Program-made: the position numbers and the translations under genes
Shown: positions 1 through 10,890 of the stretch, one piece after another
How positions within the stretch are numbered: the stretch's first letter is position 1
Layout of the letters: every line of letters starts with the position of its first letter
The notes under the pieces: model-generated
What the model saw: the letters and a program-made list of their open reading frames with translations, nothing else
Database searches by the model: none
What the model was told of the DNA's origin: nothing
Assembly (NCBI GenBank): GCA_951394405.1
Contig: OX596334.1
Coordinates: 3,038,001 to 3,102,000, forward strand
Reading direction: 5' to 3'
Origin: Coprinellus micaceus
Taxonomy: Eukaryota; Basidiomycota; Agaricomycetes; Agaricales; Psathyrellaceae
Length of the DNA stretch: 64,000 bases

Positions 1-1793
1 TTGATAGGGGGGAAAAACTGAGCAATGTCAAAAGCCAACACGCTTGTATGATACCCCTTGGCCCACCTGTGCGCACTAGGTGTGTCAGGTACAAGCCGGC
101 ATCTTCGGTGGAGCGCTGACGCACCCCTCCCATCTGATTTGGATTGACAAGATCGTACTTGATCATGTCAAACTGAAAGCGGTTGGAAATCATCTTTTCA
201 AACAATTTGCCAAGGGTGTTCAGGAGGACGATGGGCCTGAACGCCTTTGGCGTTGAGTAGGACGGTTTGTTCAGTTTAGGGATAATAACCGACACCGAGT
301 CCTTGAAGTGCTTCAGCCAATGCCCCACCTCCATGCACGCATTGGCCAAATTGAAGATAAGTCGCTCGCACTCCAGTGCGGCGAGGATGTACTTCAGGTG
401 AGCCCACGTAATGTGGTCAGGCCCTGGAGCAGAGTGTGACAAACACGCTTGGAGTGCCTCACGCAGCTCCAAAGATGAGAATACGGGCCACTCTCAGACA
501 TCGAGGTCCTCCAGTGGTTCCAATACGCTCGTATTGATCGGACGATCGTTGGCCGCATTGTAGGTGCCATGTAGGGCACCCCAAAGTTGGTCGAGTTCGT
601 GACAAGGCTCTCCGTTGAATTGGATAGCCTCGCTCGGAGGGTTTTTGTGCTCCTTGATCCAGGACATAAGATCCCAAGGACGCGCATGAGTTTCGGAGAT
701 ATCTTTGATGCGCTCGTCAAAGAACTCGTGTTTGGTCTTTCTTACAACAGACCGGAATGCACAAAGGGTCTCAGGGGAGTTATCCCCTTGGTATTCATCA
801 TACACCTTTTGACACTCTTCATCCCACCACTTCTTGGAATGAGGAGTGACAATGTACGCTTCAGAGTGGGCAAGCCAGGCTCTGTTGAATACGTCCACAA
901 TAGCAGAAGAGAGGGAGTCAATCCCCTCTCTGGTACCGAGGTTGTGTACGCCGTTAAGCGCTGGCAAGTCTTGCATGACTTGCACTAAGAACTCCGTCTC
1001 TGAATCCAACTTGGGTTTCAAGGTAGGGCCTTGGATCCTCTCAACCGCATGGTCAAGGTGGATGACAGAGGTGAGCGGAAGATGATCCGACTCTCCTTGA
1101 AGGGGAAGGTTTCGGAGCGGGGCGCTCGCGATGACCTCTGGAGGGGGAAGGAACACCAGATCTATGACGGACCTGATGTTCTCATCGGCTCGGGACACAA
1201 AAGTAGGCCCGCTATTCTGGGGCGGAGCGTACTCCAAACCCAGAGTAGCAGCAGTGTCCATTAGGAGCACCGCCTTCGCCCGGTGGTGAGTGACTTCGTC
1301 GTCCCACTGGCTCGAGTGACAATTGAAATCCCCTGACATATGATGCAGCTGGGGAAGTCGATGCACACGCTCAGCAATGAGGTCGATTCCTCTGTGCTGG
1401 TCGTCGGAGTAAATGTTCATGAGATGGATAGGTTCATTCCCCACAAAGAGGGAGATGATCATAACATCCCGATTGTCGATAAGGTCTCGACGGTACGTCG
1501 GACGCATAGTGTCCAGACATCTGAAATATAGGTTAAAACCTGAGGCGTTATCCCGGGGGCCACGGCTGGCGCGAGGCACGACCATTGTGGATGACAAGGT
1601 GAGCCAATCACCTTGGAGCCCTCCTTATCCGTAGCTGAGGGGGCATGTCTTATCAATCGCCAGGGCGGCTCTTGGAGAAACAGAACATCGAATTTATTAC
1701 ATTCACGTTCGAGGAATACATTGACAGACTTGTAGTTCTTAGCAACGTTAAAAGTACAGACACGAAGTTTACTGATTAGCGATCTAACCATTA
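1..1793 (-). pseudogene. LINE A ORF2: AP-endonuclease and partial reverse transcriptase
   Basis: This minus-strand ORF2 begins at the ATG near 1791 (MVRSLISKLRVCTFNVAKNY). It shows AP-endonuclease motifs FLQEPPWR, GDFNCHSSQWDD and SDHLPL, then a linker ending in the conserved SAPGPDH-TW segment. The RT start is read from about 490 down to 1 (KAFRPIVLLNTL, NRFQF, QMGGVRQRSTEDAG). It is broken: the EN reading changes frame near 1460-1600, there is a stop at 494-496, and the RT loses frame again at motif A near base 30. It is therefore a dead copy. ORF1 and ORF2 overlap as TAATG (see the matching finding). The rest of the RT lies outside the window. Confidence 0.8.
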
Positions 1794-2214
1794 AACAGGA
1801 TGTGACTGAGCGATTTGCCTGCCATGTTGTTGAATAACACGTACCTTGGCATAGAGAGAATCAATCTTGGAATGATCGAAACGAGCGGTCCAGAATTCAC
1901 ACCACCGATCCGTGGCGATGTGACCTTCCTTACGACAGTTAATGCACCTCTGAGTGTGAGGGCAGGCGCTGACCCTTGCAGCATGTCGCATGTGAGCGAT
2001 GCTCGTGTTCGCGATGAGGCTGGCCGCAGATTGGGCACCTAGTGTGAGCTCGGCACCCGACAGTAGGGTGACCCCAAGGCCAGCAGTTCTGGCAGAGAGG
2101 GACACCGGGTTGGAGGGTTGCTCCGCGGATGAAGCACTCCCGCCCAAGAACAATGATGCGCTTGTCGATCAAGCACTTCGTGCCGGACCCGTGTTGGGAA
2201 TCCCAGATGTTGAA
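1791..2214 (-). pseudogene. LINE A ORF1 C-terminus with zinc knuckles
   Basis: Read on the minus strand from 2214, the protein continues YFNIWDSQHGSGTK and then runs into cysteine/histidine clusters (CQNCWPWGH, RCPICGQPH, CCKG). After a frameshift near 1990 it continues RCINCRKEGH...CEFW and ends at the TAA near 1791. CCHC-type knuckles of this kind are normal in the nucleic-acid-binding ORF1 of fungal LINEs. The N-terminal part of the same ORF1 is at 15876-17107, displaced by nested insertions. Confidence 0.75.
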
Positions 2215-2226
2215 GTAGGCCATGGC

Positions 2227-2347
2227 CACGTGGGCAACCACGCACGGTGTGTTTTGGGACGGATGTGTCTGTTCCCAAGACATCAACCAGGCATCATGCA
2301 ACCGTGGCCTTCGTCTTCGAGGGCCCGATCGACCTCTCTGGCTCGGG

Positions 2348-2391
<44 letters not shown>

Positions 2392-3309
2392 GATTCAGCT
2401 TTTATATACTGGGGCACAAAGGCAGTCCGGTTGCTAGCTAATACACAAAGTATTTCTACGATACATACAACTAACAGTTAAGGAAGTACGCATAAATGCA
2501 GCGATAGGGCAAAAGATAGGGCTCCCCTGAAGTGAAGCCCAAGACTCGTGTGTGAAGCCTTTGTAGGCGACGCCAGAAGGATAAGTTTTATCGCAGTGCC
2601 CCTCCCCAGATTTAGCCGACCGGCTACTAAGCCAATGTGTTTCGATCCAGGCTCCCAGCGGGTCCCCTACACCCTCCGGCATGCACCTCCGTAGACTCTC
2701 TGGCTTGTCTGCCTGGGCAGCAGGCAAGGTGCTGGTGTCTGACGCTGAGCTCTTTGCAATCTGGAATGCAGTCCTCAAGGGTTCGTCCCTCGAGGACTGC
2801 GACCGGATAGTCATCTTCACTGACTCCATTGCTATGGCAAAACAAGTGGTAGATCTGTCTGTTCATTCTGGACAGGCTCATTCGCTTACCGTCTGTAGGA
2901 AGCTAGCCACCTGGCTGTCAGGATTCCCTGACTGCAAGGTTATGTTTGTTGAGGTCCCCTCCAAGTTGGAATGGGGGATTCAATATCAGGCACATCTTCG
3001 TGCTCGCAGCCTTCCTCCCATTGTCCTGGGAGAGAGGCCGGAAACTTCGTTGGATGGCGTGCGCAAGCATGTCGCCGACTCAGCGTTGGATGCGTGGACC
3101 ACCACGGCCCGCGACCCTGACTACCTCGGACACCAGTTCCTGGTGTTCAGCAACCCCAAGGGGAAGCCTCTTCGTCCCACGTACGTCAATGGCGGTGCGT
3201 GGCTACGTAATGTCAACGAGGACAATATACTCTGTGCAAGATTTGCAAGAGCGGTTCTCAATCATGCCCTGATAGGCAAGTACTATTGTCGGTTTAATAT
3301 TCCAGGCCA
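2227..3309 (+). pseudogene. LINE A RNase H domain, interrupted
   Basis: Plus-strand RNase H coding sequence matches the fuller copy at 14409-15425. The first segment, 2227-2343 (WDGCVCSQD... region, frame-damaged), is followed by a minus-strand LINE tail. The second segment, 2706-3309, reads SAWAAGKVLVSDAELFAIWNAV, then IVIFTDSIAMAKQVVDL (acidic residues expected for RNase H) and GHQFLVF. It stops abruptly in the TSD aatattccaggcca. The missing C-terminal zinc-binding part is at 12206-12395. It is non-functional because of the two insertions. Confidence 0.8.
2334..2705 (-). mobile_element. LINE A 3' tail fragment, nested in RNase H
   Basis: A run of 41 T (2350-2390) is the poly(A) tail of a minus-strand LINE. 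Bases 2391-2695 reverse-complemented match the 3' UTR at 15550-15860. The flanks repeat ctctctggct (2334-2343 and 2696-2705), and the RNase H coding sequence resumes directly after the right copy, so this is a short 5'-truncated LINE insertion. The very long uninterrupted T run suggests that it is recent. Confidence 0.75.
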
Positions 3310-3565
3310 ATTTTTTTTTTTTTTTTTGAAATCAGGTTTTGTATTCCGGGGCACGGTGGCAGTCCGGTCGCTATCAGACATACAAAGAGAGCGCGAGTGT
3401 CACTAACTAAGTACTACAGCATTTATAAGAAGTGAAGTTTGACAATTTGGAGACGTCCGGTGCTTGAAGTTTTACCCCCAACCACCAGACAGACAGTGAA
3501 AGGCCTTGCGGCACTATCAGATCGATATATTGAGTCAGCATTCCCATCCAGTCCAGTCCAATCCC

Positions 3566-3905
3566 GAGTACTTTACTGTGCCCCACTTCTCCAATTGGAC
3601 TCCATTGGGTACCCAATGGGGTCCATTGGAGTCCAATTGGGGTCGTTGGGTATTTCGCCCACCAAATTCTATGCCATTGGGCCTAGCCAACCCCAGCCCA
3701 CCCCAGCCCCACCACCCAAATGTGGGCGGTTGGAGTCCAATCAACCCCAGGTTGGACTCCAATGTTGTGTTGGGCCCATGGGACCCCACTAGACTGTCAC
3801 TTTGGACCCCACTGGAGAAATCCCAGTGGACCCCATTGGAGTCCATTGGGGTTCAAGTCTAGGGGACCCCATTGGACCCCATTGGAGTCCACTGGGGATA
3901 GTATA
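3566..3905. repeat. Left terminal and subterminal repeat array of the 7.8-kb transposon
   Basis: After the terminal GAGTACTTTACTGTGCCCCA there are many copies of TTGGACTCCATTGG-type units in both orientations up to about 3905. The same array begins the elements at 19910 and 37457-38114 (inverted). Subterminal short repeats usually serve as transposase binding sites; that role is inferred here. Confidence 0.75.
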
Positions 3906-3980
3906 GAGTCAATAGTCACTCATAGTATCTTCATTACACTTATATTATATATAGAAGCATTAAAAAAAATGAAATTAAAA

Positions 3981-4062
3981 AGTGGCACACAGAGGGATTG
4001 AACCGGCAACCGGCTGGTGCACATAGCCGGGCATGTTAACCACTACACCAAGTGGTCTTGTA
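3981..4062 (-). ncRNA. tRNA-like Pol III unit near the left end of the 7.8-kb transposon
   Basis: On the minus strand there is an A-box-like TGGTGTAGTGG and a B-box GGTTCAATCC about 40 bases apart, a strong central hairpin (CCGGCT...AGCCGG), and a T5 run just downstream. The acceptor and T stems do not close properly, so this is not a functional tRNA. A tRNA-derived SINE piece, or a Pol III promoter carried by the element, are both possible. Confidence 0.5.
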
Positions 4063-4084
4063 TAGGGAACCCGGTAAGTAATAT

Positions 4085-5880
4085 TTGTATTGAATTTGGA
4101 CCCTTCACGCGCCAGCGGCCCAACGCCCAGACTCGCGCCGGGCGGCACGTGCACGCGTGTTGATGCTGTGCACGCCGTTCACCTGTTCCCTCCGCCCACC
4201 ACTATCGACGTTTGCCGTCGCCTCCCACAACCCAACGCCGCCCCCCAACGCCGCCCGACACCCCCGCAACGCCCAACGCCACGTCGACGACGCCCAACGT
4301 CGTCGACACCGTCCTTCCGCGCCCCGTCACCCCCCCAAACCCCGCCTCTGCACCCTCGACTCCCCCGCGCCGCCTCACCGCCTCCACCACCCCTCTCGCA
4401 CCCCAACCGCCCCCACACAGCGTCCCTCGCGGCGCTTCGAGGTGAGTACGCCCTCCGTTCGGCGTTCTCGCCCACCCCCTGACCGCCACGTCACCACGCA
4501 GACCCAGCCCCGGGATCTCCGGAAAGCCCGGAACGGCGGGCGCCAGCTCTCGCGGCCCACCACCCACGTCCCTCGCCTCCCCACCACCACCGACTACCCC
4601 CACCGACCACTTCCATCGCATCCCCAACCCCCACCGCCGGCTAATCGCCACCCACAAGCCCGCGAGCGCCCGGAACCGCACTCGCGCCACCGGATCCCCA
4701 CCCAACGCCCCGCGAACCCCCGCGGCCTGCTCGCTACCCCCAAGACCCGTCCCGCCACCACCGCCCACCACCACGCGTCCGGAGGGACGTTCCCAGGTGA
4801 GCCCACCCCGTTCGGCGTAGTCACCGCCCACTAACCGCCACGTCAGCAGCCCGAACAGCGCGGGAGGCCAACGCCCGACCCCGACACGCCCGTCCTCGAC
4901 TCCCACCCGCCGCCCAAGGACCCCGCCGACCTCCTCCCCCAGCCCACCATCCCCCACCGTCCCCCAATCGCCACCAGCGACCGCCCGGGTACCCCCGGAA
5001 GCGCACGAACCAGCCCGGGAGCCGCCACCGAGGCCCAAACGCCGCACGCACAGCGTCCGACGCCCATCAACGGCCCCCACCCGCCGCCTGCCGACCCCGC
5101 CGACCTGCTCCCTACCCCCCCACCATCCCCTAGTCACCACCAGCGACCCGGAACCACCCACGCGCCGTCCAAGTGACCGCCCGACCCCTCCGCCTCCTCG
5201 CAACCCCCGAATCCCCGTGCCGCGGCCACCAGCGACCGCCAAACGTCCCTGTGGACAATTCCCAGGTGCGTACGCCGTCTTCGGCGCACTCACCGCGCAC
5301 TCACGGCCACGTCAGCGCCCGGAACGAACGGCCGAGCGACTACACGGGTGTAAACGCCACGTGCGCGGCCTTCAACGCCCACCCACGGCCCCCACACCCC
5401 TCTAAACGACCCCGCCGACTGCCTCCCTTGTCTCCACCGCCCACTAACCACTTTGGGCAACACCGGGAGTGCACAGAAACACACCCCGTGCATCCCCGTC
5501 ACCACCCGACTCCCTTTCGACTGCACTCTGCCTTCTCGCAACCCCCAAGACCCCCTCTCTGGCACCCACCACCCATCAGCAGCCACGACAAGCCCGGAAG
5601 GCACCCCTGCTGCACCGGAAACCCAGCGTGCAACCCCCCAACACCCACCTACGACTCCCACCCACTGCCAAACGACCCCTTCTGACCTTGTCTCTTGTCT
5701 CACCACCCCCTCTGCCACTTGAACCACCTGCCACCCATCCTAGTCACTGCACCAACCCTCTCAACACCCCTTCACCTGCTTGCAGCCTGTTAGACCTTTC
5801 TTGCGGACCCATCACCCAGTGCTAGGTGTCCTAACAGCTGCGGCAGCACCTGGATTGAGCCTCTGATACCCACCCACTCA
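4085..5880 (+). other. C-rich, CpG-rich leader region with diverged repeats
   Basis: About 1.8 kb is extremely C-rich on the plus strand (CCACC and CCGCC runs). Frames are open on both strands because of composition, not coding. One motif recurs at about 4440, 4795 and 5265: a splice-donor-like AGGTGAGTACGCC or AGGTGCGTACGCC, then TTCGGCG, then GCCACGTCA. It lies between the left end of the transposon and the first gene, so it may be a long 5' leader or promoter. I see no reliable coding exon in it. Confidence 0.5.
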
Positions 5881-5886
5881 TCTCCC

Positions 5887-8347
5887 ATGAAGCGTCGCAA
5901 CAATCCAGCTGCCCATCGTGGCAAGACACCGCCTCCCGATCGCCGCAAGCGTGCGGGAACACTGTCGTCCCCACCCAGCAAGCCCAAGGTGAAACGGATC
6001 CGAAAGGAAACTACAGAGGAGGAGGAGGATGATGATGAACCCAGTACGAGTGTTCGCCGAAGCACCAGGGTGCCAGGCAAAGCGAAGAAGGAGCAGAAGG
6101 AGAGGCAGAAGGCTCGGGAGGCCAAGAGGAAGGCTCGGGAGGAGGAAGACCATAGTGAGGAGGCACCTGGGCCTCGTCGATCAACCAGGGGAAAGCCAGT
6201 CAAGGAGGAGGAGGGTAGTGAGGAGACTCCTGAGCCTCGTCGTCAATCTACAAGGGGTAAGGCTGTCAAGGAGGAAGTAAGTGGGGATGAAGGAAGTGAG
6301 GAAGTAAGTGAGGATGAGGATGAGGATAAGGCTGCTTCTGCAGCACTCTCTCAGTAAGTGCTTCATTTATTGATTTGTTTCTTATAGCTGATGCTCTTGT
6401 TAGATCAAAGGGCACCTCGAAGACTGGAGGAACTTCCACTGTGAAGGCCCCCAAGAAGCCAGCCCCAAAGCCCAAGCCCAAGCCCAAGTCCAAGACGTGA
6501 GTACCAATCATTTGTTTTGCTTTACCACATGAGTATTATCCCTTATTTGTCTGTGACCATGAGTTGAGGTGCAACAGCACCCCCCTCGCAGTCCAGATAG
6601 ACCTCTGTTCTTTTTTATTTATTCTTTAGTTATACCATGACTCACTGTGCTACTGTAGTGCTGAGCAGAAGCTTGAGGCTCTTGGGCTCTCTGTTGCGCC
6701 TCCTCCTCGTCCTCTTGAGGGCATATCTGGTAGCGGTAGCACTGCATGGCGCCCTAAGCGCCAAGTAGTGAAGCCCGAGTCCTCTGACTCATCCTCTGAG
6801 TCTGAGGAGAAAGTTGAGGTATGTGACTTGTCTCTTATCTGTCAAGTATTATCTCACTGTTTTGTGCCAGGACTACATGGATGTGGATCCCAGGGAAGAA
6901 GAGGCTGATGATGATGATGATGATGCAAGCATGGATGATGGTATGATTGGTAGGTCCATTCTGTCATAGTTGATGCACCATGCTGACCCTGGCTCAGACA
7001 AAAGCGGCCCATCCACTGAGCAGAGCATCACTGGCTCTGACAGTTCTCAACCCGGTTCTCCTGCTCCCTCAGAGGAGATCCCTCTTCCTTCAGACTCCAA
7101 TAGTCCCAAGCCAGCTGCTCATCCAGCCAGCCTTCCTCCATCTCGTCCTGTCAGTCCCAAGCCTGCCTCTCCACCGCCTAACCCTCCACCCCAGCCACGA
7201 CATGGCTCTTCTCGTGCAGTTGGTGGTATACTTCGGGACAATCAGGCGAAGTATGATCTTGCCGAAGCCAAGGAGGAGCAGAGGGATATGTCGATTGGTG
7301 GAAAGGCGATGGTGTTCATTCTACAGGGCACCTATAACCCTGAAATCACACTTCCTCCAACCACAGGTACCCGTCTCATGATTGACTACCTTCCCACCAT
7401 CGGTCAAGTTCTTGAGCCTCTGGGCACAAGAATCCCATACATTAAGAGTATGTTCCCCTATTTTATTTCTACTCTTTCTATTGCTGAATGTTCTATAGAA
7501 ACTCAGAGTTCTGCAGGCCGGGACCAAGTTGTTCATGTCTGGATGGCATCCTATGAGTTCTGGGAGCCTCTTGGTCATTACAAGGATGCTGTTACGAATA
7601 CTGGTGAAGTTTCATGGGCCATGGTCAACAACATGCCCACTGTCTATGTCCTCCTGGTATGTTTACACTTCCACATCTTTTCTGTCCTAATTCTGACTGG
7701 ATCTTTAGACTGATTGGGAAATTGGCTGTGAACCCACGGCCTCTATCATCCCTTCTTCCTCCACATCCACTTTTCCTGCCTCTATCGCCCTTGGTCATCG
7801 AAGCACCTCCCAATTCTCATCTCGTTCAGCAACTCCTTCCTCCACAGCCACTGCACCCTACTCTGATTCTGCTAAAATTGAACTCATGACTCTTCTTGAA
7901 GTTCCCAATGACCCAGACCTTGTCGAACCCACCACCATCAAGGATGTCCGAAAGGGCTACAGACGCTATGAAGCCCTGCTCAAGGCCGCCCAAGTACTCA
8001 CTGAGAAGAAGACCCAGGAGGAGTTTAGGGTGGCATGTGCAATGGTAAAGCAGGAGCACATCGACGGCCTCTTTTTTGGCAAGAAGAACGTTTTCAACTA
8101 CAAGAACCCCTTCAAGCAGTTTATAGGCCATGTTGCTACCAATGCCCACCCCGACTTTCGTCGGATGCAGCTCTGGCTGCTGGATGCTCCTGGAGCACCA
8201 GAGCCGAAGGAGATCTGGGGTGCATTTTACAAGGGGGGGAAGGAACAGGGACTCACAGATTTCACTAGTTGGCAGGCTGATCTGGTTGGAAAGATCACTC
8301 CTCCGAAGGATCCGAAGAGGTCTCATAAGAAGAAGCAGAGGGAGTAA
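5887..8347 (+). CDS. Charged, AT-hook-like companion protein of the 7.8-kb transposon
   Basis: I do not recognise the family. The start is MKRRNNPAAHRG at 5887. The first exon is rich in Lys/Arg and Glu/Asp and has two degenerate repeats of the form RR(Q)STRGK-VKEE, resembling AT-hook or acidic chromatin-binding tails. Likely introns are 6355-6404, 6498-6660, 6820-6870, 6938-6994, 7447-7497 and 7657-7708. They join in frame to a proline/serine-rich middle (SPKPASPPPNPPPQ), then a more globular part (GKAMVFILQGTYNPEITLPP, then DQVVHVWMASYEFWEPLGHY) and a C-terminal part with FGKKNVFNYKNPFKQFIGHV, ending KKKQRE at 8347. It sits upstream of, and codirectional with, the transposase gene in one complete transposon, so a role in transposition or DNA targeting is inferred. 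Skipping its stop by splicing would fuse it to the next gene. Confidence 0.7.
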
Positions 8348-8436
8348 GCCTTCCATTCCTGGTTTGGTTTTGTCTTTATCTAAATTGTCACACACATTTT
8401 TGTAGCTTCTTTTCATCAGTTATCTTTGGCTTGTCT

Positions 8437-10575
8437 ATGCTATCCTGCTCTATATGCTCTGTCTTTGGCTTGGCTTTTGTTCTCCTTGCTTTGATTCCAT
8501 CTGTATCTGCGTCTGTGCCTACCCCCCCTACCTCCCCCTTCCCAGACATTACCTTTGCTACATTCTCCTCCTTTATCACTGGCAACTTTAACTCGGATAT
8601 TTCTCTGGCAACTGTGCTTGTACTTCTCTCAAGCTTGACTGAAAATCCTGAGCTTCTCAATCTCCATGGGCGACAACAACACTCCAAAGTCCAAGGCGAG
8701 AACCACTCTTCACTCTCAACTTGGATGAAGATGTTCTCCCGTCTCTTGCTTGGCAAGCGGCTTAGAGATGATTGGAGGGAACTATTTCATCCTGCCGATC
8801 GTGTCTATCTGGCTGACAATGAGCCATACAATACCACTGCTGTCAATGCTCTGTCAACAAAGCTCAATGGTCTGGTCTCTGTACTGGGCCTCAATGCTTT
8901 CAAGCATACTGGAAAGCTTCGTCATCGGCGAAGGGAGATTTCATGCAAGGATACTGAACCTCTGCGTCTGATCCTGCCTCAGTCATATGAGTGCGATGCA
9001 GAGGGTTGTTCCCGATACTCCCTCAGTCAGAATACGAAGTATTCCCAGGTCCCCAAGGTCAACCTGATCAGAGCCTCTGATTCAGTCAAGGCATGGGTAC
9101 TGCATGGACACTGTGATCGTTGCAAAACATCATACTATGCAGACCACACTCGCTTTCGCGAGTCTGACACAGACGAGTGGCAGCGGTCAATCTTGAGCTC
9201 AGCTCGATTTGTCAAGCTTGGCCAATCCACTTGGGCTGACCGGGCCTTCACCACCTCTGTTCTGAATGCCACCTATAGCTTCCATGCCTCTACCTCTGCA
9301 TTTGCGGAGTTTTGGAGTACAAGCTTTGGGGATCAGGCCAACACTACTGTCACACGTCGCCATGTCTGGCAGGCCTTCATCTCCGAATCTATTGCTATGG
9401 TTGCCCAAGATCTTCCAGAGAACGACTTGGTGGTTTCTGATACTGCAGACATTGACGAGGTCACTACTGCAGCTTTCACCCAACTTGGCAATGGAGGAAT
9501 CATCCAAGCTGCTCAAGGGCATACCTGTGATGAGTGTTGTCAGAAGAGGAGGTTTGGACCCAACGAGCAGCACTTGAATCCAGATCTCTATGATCCAGTT
9601 CGAATGTGTGTTGTGGATGGGATTGTGATGTCTCCAACAGTATGTCACTCATCTTCATGACAAAGTGTTTCCTATAACTTATTTCAAACCCAGCATTGTG
9701 CCTACGATGGCTGCCAAGCAACATTGGCCAATGCTCGTGGTGAAGCTTTCTGCGAGTATCACCGCCAGCTCTACAGCAACCGGTGCCGTGTCCGTGACTG
9801 CCATCTTGCCTCTATGATTGGTACACAGGCATGTGTCCATCATCAGAGAGAATGGGAGCACCACCAGGATACACACAGTAGAGCCAACCTTGCTGGAGTA
9901 CGTCGCATGATCTCTAGACCTCAGGAACGTGTTCCTTGGCAGAATCCCCGCCAGGTAGCTGAGGTTCAAGCCCATGATCAACCTGCACCTGAAGAGGATG
10001 ATGCTGCCACCCTTCGCAAGCACTTCTTTTCTCCTGCCAGGTACTACTGCACAGAGACTGCATGCTACCCATGTGGTGCTGTCATTGCATGGACTCTGTT
10101 TGACCGGAGCGAATCCCCCACCAACATCCTTCGTTTCTTGGCCACCATCTTCTCCACCCCTCAGTCTCGTCCTGATTACATTTGTGTTGACAAGGGGTGT
10201 CAGATTCTCAGGACTGCTGTGGTTAATGGGAGCTTTGAGACAACTTGGAAGGATACCAGGTTTATTGTGGACACCTATCACTACTCTAACCACAAGCGCA
10301 CTGACAACCTGTGCCAAACCTGGTGCAACCCCTCTCCCCTTGATGGTGGCCAGCCCAACCTTGTTGTTCAAGACATTGACCACAATGGAGAGCCATACTA
10401 CAGGCGTGCTTTCAACACTCAGGCATCAGAGCAACTCAATGCCTGGATTGCAGGCTTTGCTGGGATTCTCAAGCGCATGACTATTCACAACTTCAACTGG
10501 TTCTTGCATGCAATGCTGTATTTGCATACCAAGCGGGTTATTGCTGCACAGGGGAAGAAGAAGCAGGCTGCATAG
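8437..10575 (+). CDS. CxC5/CxC6-type KDZ-associated transposase
   Basis: Two exons (intron 9640-9693) give roughly 690 residues. The N-terminal half has a cysteine cluster (CDAEGCSRYS, then HGHCDRCKTSYYADH) of the kind described as CxC5. Around the intron comes a second cluster (CDECC, C-VDGIVMSPT, HCAYDGCQA, CEYH, CRVRDC, CVHH) like CxC6. The C-terminal half holds candidate acidic catalytic positions in YICVDKGC, FIVDTYHYSNHK and NTQASEQLNAW, followed by ILKRMTIHNFNWFLHAML. These clusters are known from proteins linked with KDZ transposases in Agaricomycetes; the assignment is from memory of the motifs. The ATG at 8437 is the first in frame but the N-terminus looks non-conserved, so the true start is uncertain. 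The reading frame is intact. Confidence 0.75.
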
Positions 10576-10890
10576 GAGAGGTGTTGAGAAATGATGGGAG
10601 TTGCTACACTTTCCTGGACTGATTTTTTGTTGTTGCTTTATTATGCTATCTTGTCTTGTCATGGACTTGTTTTATCTTCAGACAGCCCTCTTTTTTTGTA
10701 CTATACTTGTCTCTTCCTTCTCATATGGCTTCACTGTCCCTCTGATGACTCACCTTTACTTATGCTTGCCCCCTTGACTTGTTTAAATGCAGCTATACTC
10801 CTGTTGTGGTCATCAGATCTGTACTACCTTTGTACTGTATTGGATTAGTTGTGGTTTTGGTTCATAGTTACTCATACCTCTACATCAAGT
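10576..10890 (+). other. 3' flank of the transposase gene
   Basis: Non-coding, T-rich tail between the transposase stop and the right subterminal array. It contains no recognisable gene and probably holds the 3' UTR. Confidence 0.4.

Noticed and set aside
2334..3309. 5' inversion (twin priming) of a single LINE, suggested by a minus 3' end next to a plus RNase H segment
   Set aside because: The RNase H sequence continues directly across both sides of the 3' tail, and ctctctggct is duplicated at the borders. A separate insertion explains this better.
3535..3862. Frames translating as repeats of WTPLESNW or DSNGVHW
   Set aside because: They are translations of the GGAGTCCA array; both strands and several frames are open because of the repeat.
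3981..4062. Functional tRNA gene
   Set aside because: A and B boxes are good, but acceptor and T stems do not pair, so it is only tRNA-like.
4202..5293. Long minus-strand frame of 363 codons, Gly/Arg/Val-rich
   Set aside because: It lies in extremely C-rich DNA where stops are rare on both strands, has low-complexity composition and shows no motif.
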